64,000 nt of DNA from Macropodus opercularis (taxonomy: Eukaryota; Chordata; Actinopteri; Anabantiformes; Osphronemidae), in NCBI GenBank assembly GCA_030770545.1, contig CM061096.1, positions 6,057,501 through 6,121,500 of the forward strand, read 5' to 3'. Of this stretch, positions 57,565 to 64,000 are shown piece after piece. The stretch's first letter is position 1. Each line of letters opens with the position of its first letter. The position numbers were made by a program, and so were the translations under genes. The notes beneath the pieces are model-generated. The model made no database searches. It was not told where the DNA came from and saw only the letters and a program-made list of their open reading frames with translations.

Positions 57565-57622
57565 TTTCCATCAATGGAAATCTAATTGCTTGAAAAGCGA
57601 TCAATGGAAACTAAATTGGTTT
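57565..57622. repeat. inverted and tandem TGGAAA element
   Basis: TTTCCA-TCAA-TGGAAA is a perfect inverted repeat at 57565-57580. A direct, diverged copy of ATCAATGGAAA...AATTG starts 30 bases later (57600). The 17-mer TTCCATCAATGGAAATC (57566-57582) occurs exactly, in inverse orientation, at 39729-39745. GGAAA words match NFAT half-sites, a common chance match. Confidence 0.55.
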
Positions 57623-60134
57623 TGTGTGGAAGCGCGCATGGAATAAGCTCTGAGCTGTTTTAATGTGTGTTGGTTTTGCATCTTAAATCACAGTAATATT
57701 TGGAAGGGGTCCCGCTCTCTTTAGGGGGGCGAACTTCGATAGCGCCGAGCCACGCGGGGAGGAGGCTCTCGATCGCGCGCCTAATAAAAATCACAGCCTT
57801 AATTGTTTTTCTAAACTCATAAATCGTCCAACACAATGGGTTAATATTAAGACTTATAGGAGGGCGGTGGGGTGCTTGTTTCAAAGCGGCCGGGAGCTCA
57901 GCGTAGTGGTGCTGCAACCACTGATAACCCTCTAGTGATCTGATATGACTAATCCCCTCTAATCCTTAATACACTCCTTAACATGCTCCTAACTGACAGC
58001 AGTCGATATGGGTGCACTTCTATGTCTTATCGCTGATCTCTTTGTCTTTGTACGCTCTCTGCGGCGAAACCCTGCTCTTCCGCTCTTGCTTTTGACTGTG
58101 GCGCGCCGCCACATCCGCATCGGTGTCGCACATGTTAGCTCCGAGTGGTTCTCGATAAGCGAAAGGTTGATCGGGCCTTTTTTGAAATTGCACTGACTAA
58201 CAGGGTGACCAGAGGGCTCACGGAAAGTCAAGAGTGTGGTGAGGGAATGGCGGAAAGCTTTTTTTTTTTCATTTCACTGCAGTATCTGAAAATGCTGCTG
58301 TTTTTCCCCGCTCGTCTTTCCCGGTGGACAGCTAGATGGAGTGCGCAGGAGGTTGGGATGTGGCTGGTGCCCGCTGATCGTGTAGCCTTACCCAGGAAAG
58401 ACTGGTCCCTGCAGAGTAATTTATTGACAGCATTGAGATGTGTTTCTGGCCAGGTGCTTCTCTCAGCCATCCCTCAGGTGCTTATCTATCAGTTATCAGT
58501 GCAGACAGAGCACAGACCCAGGTTGTATTTCTGTCTGCTATTGTAATTACATTGTAATTGATCTGAGGATGTGCTGGGCAGTAACTTTGCGAGGGCTTTC
58601 CTTTCCCGTGTTATCTGAAGAAGTACTACAGTATGGTTTTTTTCCCCCAACCTTCTGTCATAGTACCAATATTTTCCCGGGGAGAGTAAAAAGCTAAGTT
58701 GCTACTCGTTTAAACGTTTGCGTTTTAAGTGAAAGTCGTAGGATGGACAAGACTAAATGCTGATTTGTAGCCATATTTGTTTTGCGGTCGTCTTCCTCGT
58801 CAGCGTTGGGTTTGTCGGAATGAGTGCCGATGTGAGAGCGTGTCCGTTCAGCATGTGCGGCGTTTGTGTATCATTCCAATCACGCATATTAACCAGCCCT
58901 CGCCACCCATCAATCTTCCCGCCGCCATTTTGTAACTGATGCTGAAATGATGTTATAAATGATGTTTGAAAATATCCCCTCGCCGGCCCCGCATCAGCAG
59001 TCTGAAGGCCTATCAGATGTTCTCCTCACACATCTGTGAGCTGTACTCACCTCCGGGAAATTAGCAATCAACCTTTTAGCAGCCAACACCTGTATAAGGA
59101 ACACAACATTTCCCCCATCCAGCCGCTCGTAATGTCAGGTCACACACCCCGCGCGCCTTGTCGCGCTGAAAACGTTATTGTTATGTTGATAGTAATTTCA
59201 CACTGCTAATCACTGTGGTGGCACGTCATTTGCATACCGGCTCTGTTGGCGTAGTAACAGCAGCCTTAAACTACGGTGCTGAAACCGTCTGAATCCGGCG
59301 TTCGCCCGTGCTGCTGCAGCTCTTGTGCAGTCTAATGTAAGTATGCACGCTCTCCCTCATGATCCCTCATTTATCATTTTGACACTGGCTACTTTTTTGA
59401 AGTGGAGAAAAATGTTGCAGTCAGCTCTTCCTTTGGTCTTGGAAAATGTGTGCGAATGAGCGCGCGCGTGTTTTTCGACTGCTTGCGGAAGATACAGGGG
59501 AGTGTGTGTGTGTGTGTGCGTGCGTGTGTGTCTGTGCGTGCCTACGGGTTATTGTGTGTTTGCGTACATGCATCAGTATGATTAAGGAGCACGGGAACAT
59601 TGCACTGGCTATTTACTGCTGATAAACCAGAGTGTGCATATGTTGTTGTGTTGCATCCCCATTTCTCAGTTGCTTGTTATTCTTATTCTGATGTGCCATC
59701 TATCCTGCTTTATGTAAGACAAATTATATCCTATTTTTAAAAGCCCGGTGACCCCTTACAGAAAAAAAAAACCCAACCTTTTTGAAATTGTTAATTTTCT
59801 CTTTCTATCAATCACACACTGCCGTTTTAGCTCACTTAAGTAAATTGTAGCAAACAGGCTAAATTAATTTCCACACCCTTCATTCTATCTGTGACCTAGA
59901 AGACACTGTTTAGCTCAACCTCTGACATTTACCTGAGCTCGGGCTAATACCCCTGTTAAATAGCATCAATAGATATCTGCAGAGGTATCTGTATTGATTG
60001 CCATGGAATCACTTGCTGACATTATGATCCTTCTTACAGTGAGCTGGTCGAGAGCTTCTGATAAACAGTCTGATCCATCTAGCTGCACAGAGGGATAATG
60101 TTACTTGGCTTTTTTTTGTTGTTGTTGTTGCATG
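57623..60134. other. non-coding stretch, no gene seen
   Basis: No gene. CpG-bearing at 57720-57780 and 58050-58130; T-run at about 58259-58269. The part at 58870-59110 has mixed composition and could be regulatory. A donor-like TAAT|GTAAGT at 59337 has no good partner. Imperfect GT-rich sequence runs 59500-59570, with (GT)8 at its start. Confidence 0.6.
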
Positions 60135-60330
60135 TGTGTGTGTGTGTGTCTGCGTGTGCGTGTGCTGGAGTGTGTCATGGCAGGTTACAAATGAGTTTGT
60201 TTGTGTTCTGGCCGCAGAAACCTTTTATGCCCCGGGCTGTGTGTGTTGTGTGGGTGGGTCTTGGTGAATGTGATAGAGACTAAGGATCTGCGTGTGTGCG
60301 TACAGTATGTGCGTGTGTGTGTGTGTGTTC
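60135..60330. repeat. imperfect GT-rich microsatellite region
   Basis: Several GT/TGTG runs (about 60132-60149, 60237-60252 and 60311-60328) in 200 bases, after a short (TTG)n at about 60117-60130. They give V/C/W-rich false frames. Confidence 0.8.
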
Positions 60331-60448
60331 CCACATACAGTAGCTTTATACAAGCGGGAAAGTTATGAGTTGAAGGTTTTGCCCATTGTTACCACCCTAA
60401 CCCATATAGTTTCCTGTCCACTTGGTTTCGATCCCTGTGCTCACACTG

Positions 60449-60466
60449 AGGTCAACCAGGTGACCT
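60449..60466 (+). promoter_or_regulatory. DR3 nuclear-receptor-like site
   Basis: AGGTCA (60449-60454), a three-base spacer ACC, and AGGTGA (60458-60463) form a direct repeat with spacing 3, the arrangement used by VDR/RXR-type receptors. AGGTGACCT (60458-60466) is also near-palindromic. Functional use is inference. Confidence 0.35.
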
Positions 60467-63400
60467 ATTGGTAAAAGTGCCTTGCGTGCCAATAAATGCC
60501 TAGCAGTATTAATCACATAGGAGCCTTCACTCTGGGAAGAGGTCAATGCTTTAAAGGGCACCCAGAGCGCTGCCTAAGACTGAAATACAGCCAGGGCATC
60601 TTTCCGGTTGAATGTACCAAAAGTTTTATTAGTTCCCCCAATGAGGTCAGTCTGCCCTGCATAAATGAAATCTGTCGATATCCCATTATAGGCTTTTGGA
60701 CCCTGATTGTTAGGCATCTGTCAGATGCATATTTCATTCTAAATTTAGTTAGCCAGCTGTAAGTAATGCATACATTACCACCAGCCTATTTCCCAGTGTA
60801 CATCGCTGCAGAACATCTGTTTTGCTATTAAGTGAGTGATGAAATATTAATCTGTAAGCTGATCTGGTGCGAGTCAATCATTGATAGACCACAGTGACAG
60901 CTGCTGTGAAAGTAACACCAGCACGTCAGGTGTCTGCCTCGATACATCTGATCACGACATCAACACGCGCTGTAGATCAGAGCCAAAACACGAACAGGTT
61001 CACCGGATCAAATGGACTGCTTTATTAACTGTGTCGACCCGAGCCGGTAATTGGAGAGCACTTCCAAAAGTACTAGTAGGAAGATGCACACGTCCTGAAA
61101 TTCACCTCAGCCACAAGCACAAACGGGGAAGTTTGGAAAGGCCACAACATACTGCGATAACCTGCGTCTCGGTCGATGTTTCAGAAAGGGGCTGGAATCG
61201 TTACATGGTTGGATAATAAGAATGAGAAAAACAACAGGGAACATAATTTTCAATATCTGTCATCGTTCAATGTCATCCCTATGCATGAGTGGCTCAACAG
61301 ATATGCACAATCAATAAAATCCATGCTCCACATTGTGCCAGCTGAACATGCTGCATGGTCAAAACGTAAGTATTTGCAGAGCCGAAAGTAATGTCGGAAT
61401 ACAAATAAGTTACTTATGACTTCAATCAGTATGAAGCTGCTGTGAGCCTGGAGCCGGTATTGAACTAAAAGCTGCAAACATATGTTTCCACTCATGCAGA
61501 AAAAAGGTCACCAGTCTGTATAACGCGCTGATGTCAGGTCTCCTGTCAGTCTACAACAGCATATCACGCTGCTTGTCTTTATAAATGTCTGCAAACACAG
61601 CGCGACTACCACAGGAATGGAGAAAAAAAACCTTTATTCAAACAGATTCAGAAAGACATGTTCGCACTGCGCATTTGTCACAGAGGTGAGCAGGAAATCT
61701 GCAGGACACATCTGCAGATTCTCAGACACACCAGCCACTGGAGTATTTATGCAAAAAAGACTTTTGTAGACGTTTATGGCACCGATTTCTTGTGCATTAG
61801 CTGGCTTTGATGGAGGCTAATTAATGCTATAGTGATTTCCCTATTGAATTTCAATAATCTAGATTGGTGGTCATTTCTACTTTGTTCTCGTGCCAGTGGC
61901 TGCACCTGAAAGCGTTTATTATCTAAATGTTGCAGGTGCAACCTTGGATTTCAGCGCTAACACGCTTGTGTGGGTATAGAGCCATAGTTTAGCGTGTACG
62001 GTATTTACACGTGTAGTAAGTACCTGCGTGAGAAGCCGTGAAAGGGCGCGATCCTTAAAAAGCAGGCGTGGCGACAGGGCGGTCGAGCCCCGCTGGCCAA
62101 GCGAATATTTTACATTCATCACTAAATACATCATCGAATGTATCAATCCACTTGATGAATTAATTGAACGAGCGCAGATCCATATGATGCAATTATGGCC
62201 CTCTAAATAGCCCCTGTGAATACTTGAAAAGCTAACTGTATGTCAATACCCCTCAAAGGTGAATTCTATCGACACGCAGCACTTGAAGAATTTAGTATTT
62301 GGTTGCCAGGTGACGGGTACTAGACCTTGGCTGGAGGCGGCCGTATCGAGTGTTTCTCATCATCTAGACTTTAACACTACTTGGAGATTTCAGCATCGCC
62401 TTGTTTATGCGAAGATGTTTCGCACTGTGGTCTTAGACAATAACAGCGTATGCATTTTGCACTTTGCCATTAATAAATGATGACGTATGCCGTGGCGTTC
62501 ATTCGGAGGATTGGTCAGACCAAATAAAATGACCCCATCTGCCTCAACAGCGTTTTTGTTACTGCTATGTAAATAAAAGTAATTAAATTATATTAATTTT
62601 GGACCAAGACCAGTATTAATCCTCATTTTGATTATACACTGTATAGATTCAGGTTATTTGCCTTGTGAAATGATAAACTTTATACAGAGTGTAAAAAGTA
62701 CTCACCAAGGCTGCTTCTCTGTATTTTTACAACGTATAAACATGATGTTCACCACTGTACTGTACCAGCGCAGCAGACTGGATCAGTACCGTAGTAGACC
62801 CTTTAGAACCTGAGGACTGTAGACCTGCTGTAACTTCCTTGGGAAATGCAATCAAATCGAATCAAACAAAAAGCTTCCCATGCAGTTGTAAGTCTATAAA
62901 AACACAGATGCGGCTCAGCAGCGCGGCCCGCGTTGCCGTCATGACCCACATGCCGCATCAGTCAGTTCGTTGCGGGGCCGCGCCGCACATCCCTGCAGAT
63001 TTCCCATCAGGCCCGACTGTGTGCCAACACAAGCAGAACTGTCCTCCCTCTTGAGCTAAAGATGCTTGGACATTAGCATACACAGGTTGTCACTGGCAAA
63101 TGAATGACAAGACTTTCATCTCCCAATGTGTCAGCCTCGCTTAGCGGTGACACGGTTCAGTGTGCCCGTAAAGTGCCACTTTGGTAGCCCGTGGAACCGG
63201 CGAGCGATTGAAAGCCTGCCTCGCAAAGATTACTTAATAAATAGAATAATTTCACCAGAAATATTATCCCAGCTTTGTGACGGCGTGAAAAGAGAGCAAG
63301 AAAATAACCAATCTACATTTGTTATGAGAGTTCGCCATCATCCCTGCGCTGTGTGCAGACGTTTAAATGTATAATAAAAAAAATGGAGGTGTGTTTTTAT

Positions 63401-64000
63401 ACACAGGAGAAGAGATGGACACTGAGTTTATCTGGGTTTATTTCTTGGTTTGAGATATATTTCTCTCTCGCCTCATGTTTGACTTATGACGCTGTTGATC
63501 TTATTGAACTTTTTTATTTAGCACATGCACTTTCTACACATTTTTACAGGTTTATACTGACTCAAGACAGAACTCAATTACTGTGCATAATCTTAACCCC
63601 AATATTTAAAGGGGTGTCAATTAGATTTTGTTGGGCTATTTAATGCTCATTAAAATTGAATGTATGAAGGCTCACTTTGCACAGGGAAAATTTGAAACAT
63701 GAATATTTTATGAGACCTGTCTTGTCGGGTCTTGATGACTGCGGCTGGTTCTACTAGCAGCTACTCCAAATTTTGCAAAGCCACCCGTGATCCAGTCTCG
63801 GAACTTCTGATGCCCTGTCCTCAAAATGGATGACATCTTGATTCCTTGGTAATGAAATCATAACTGGGATATTGCAGACGGTTTTAATTCTGATTAAAAG
63901 TCATTTTTTAAAAAGATGACCTCAAACATCTCACTTCTCTCATCTCCGCTCTAATTCTTCATTTCCCATTGCTCGGAGCCGAAGTCCTGAGTTGGCAAAA
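60467..64000. other. non-coding AT-rich stretch to window end
   Basis: No gene. The part at 60490-60900 is non-repetitive with homeodomain-like words and a TCAATCATTGA inverted word at 60874-60884, and could be a regulatory element. AT-rich at 61640-61870, 62540-62720 and 63200-63420. A donor-like AAAAC|GTAAGT at 61366 follows an open frame (61176-61391) but no acceptor is convincing. Frames of 60-111 codons show no domains. Confidence 0.6.

Noticed and set aside
59276..59345. REST half-site word (TTCAGCACC on the minus strand) and a donor-like GTAAGT
   Set aside because: Only one half of the REST motif is present, and the donor has no acceptor at a sensible distance (the nearest CAG gives a very short exon).
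61176..61391. Open frame followed by AAAAC|GTAAGT donor
   Set aside because: No convincing acceptor or start; the frame is short and without a domain.
1..64000. tRNA genes, rRNA, CRISPR arrays, bacterial operons, known miRNA seeds, retroviral or LINE coding frames
   Set aside because: Looked for by eye on both strands; apart from the tRNA-like SINE head at 1.9 kb none is supported. A covariance-model or miRBase search could still find a diverged one.

Overview
This window looks like non-coding DNA from a ray-finned fish, most likely a percomorph teleost with a fairly compact genome. Three things suggest this. (TG)n/(CA)n and (GA)n microsatellites and long A/T homopolymers are dense. No open frame has the length, composition or motifs of a bacterial, viral or retroelement gene. 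The few dispersed repeats I recognise are fish-type: a tRNA-derived SINE at about 1.83-1.99 kb, a SINE-like tail at about 17.3 kb, and a Tc1/mariner-like terminal repeat at about 38.03 kb. The species assignment is inference.

No protein-coding gene can be named. Most open frames are 60-110 codons, which is what random sequence of this size gives, and the longer ones lie over simple repeats. What remains fits a large intron or a gene-poor regulatory landscape: AT-rich stretches with TAATTA/TTAATT-type words, scattered GC-rich patches, and little transposon debris. I cannot measure conservation here, so enhancer-like labels are hypotheses.

Layout. 0-3.5 kb is non-coding with one SINE. 3.56-4.41 kb is a promoter or 5'UTR-like patch: a TATA-like word, a GAGA tract, a long CT-rich tract, then a 63-bp segment ending in a strong GTGAGT donor. 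4.4-13 kb is non-coding, with a palindromic TCF/LEF-type site and several inverted repeats. 13-15.7 kb holds the most striking signals: a ~75-bp element present twice (13.2 and 15.6 kb, about 81% identical in its 53-bp core) around a cluster of homopolymers. 23-30 kb is richer in GC and CpG and has two candidate exons, a 45-nt hairpin and an excellent CTCF core motif. 30-47 kb is AT-rich and mostly featureless, apart from a 62-bp (TG)31 tract, the mariner-type remnant and a 9-bp minisatellite. A 99-bp splice-bounded segment lies at 47.7 kb. 50.4-51.0 kb contains a diverged local repeat with four copies of one motif. 54-64 kb is non-coding with a POU-octamer cluster, a G4-prone tract, an inverted TTCCAT/ATGGAA element and a DR3 nuclear-receptor-like site.

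If the four plus-strand candidate exons (4.35, 24.1, 29.4 and 47.7 kb) are real, the simplest reading is alternative first or UTR exons of one large plus-strand gene whose main coding part lies right of the window. This is unproven and could be tested with RNA-seq or comparison to other fish.
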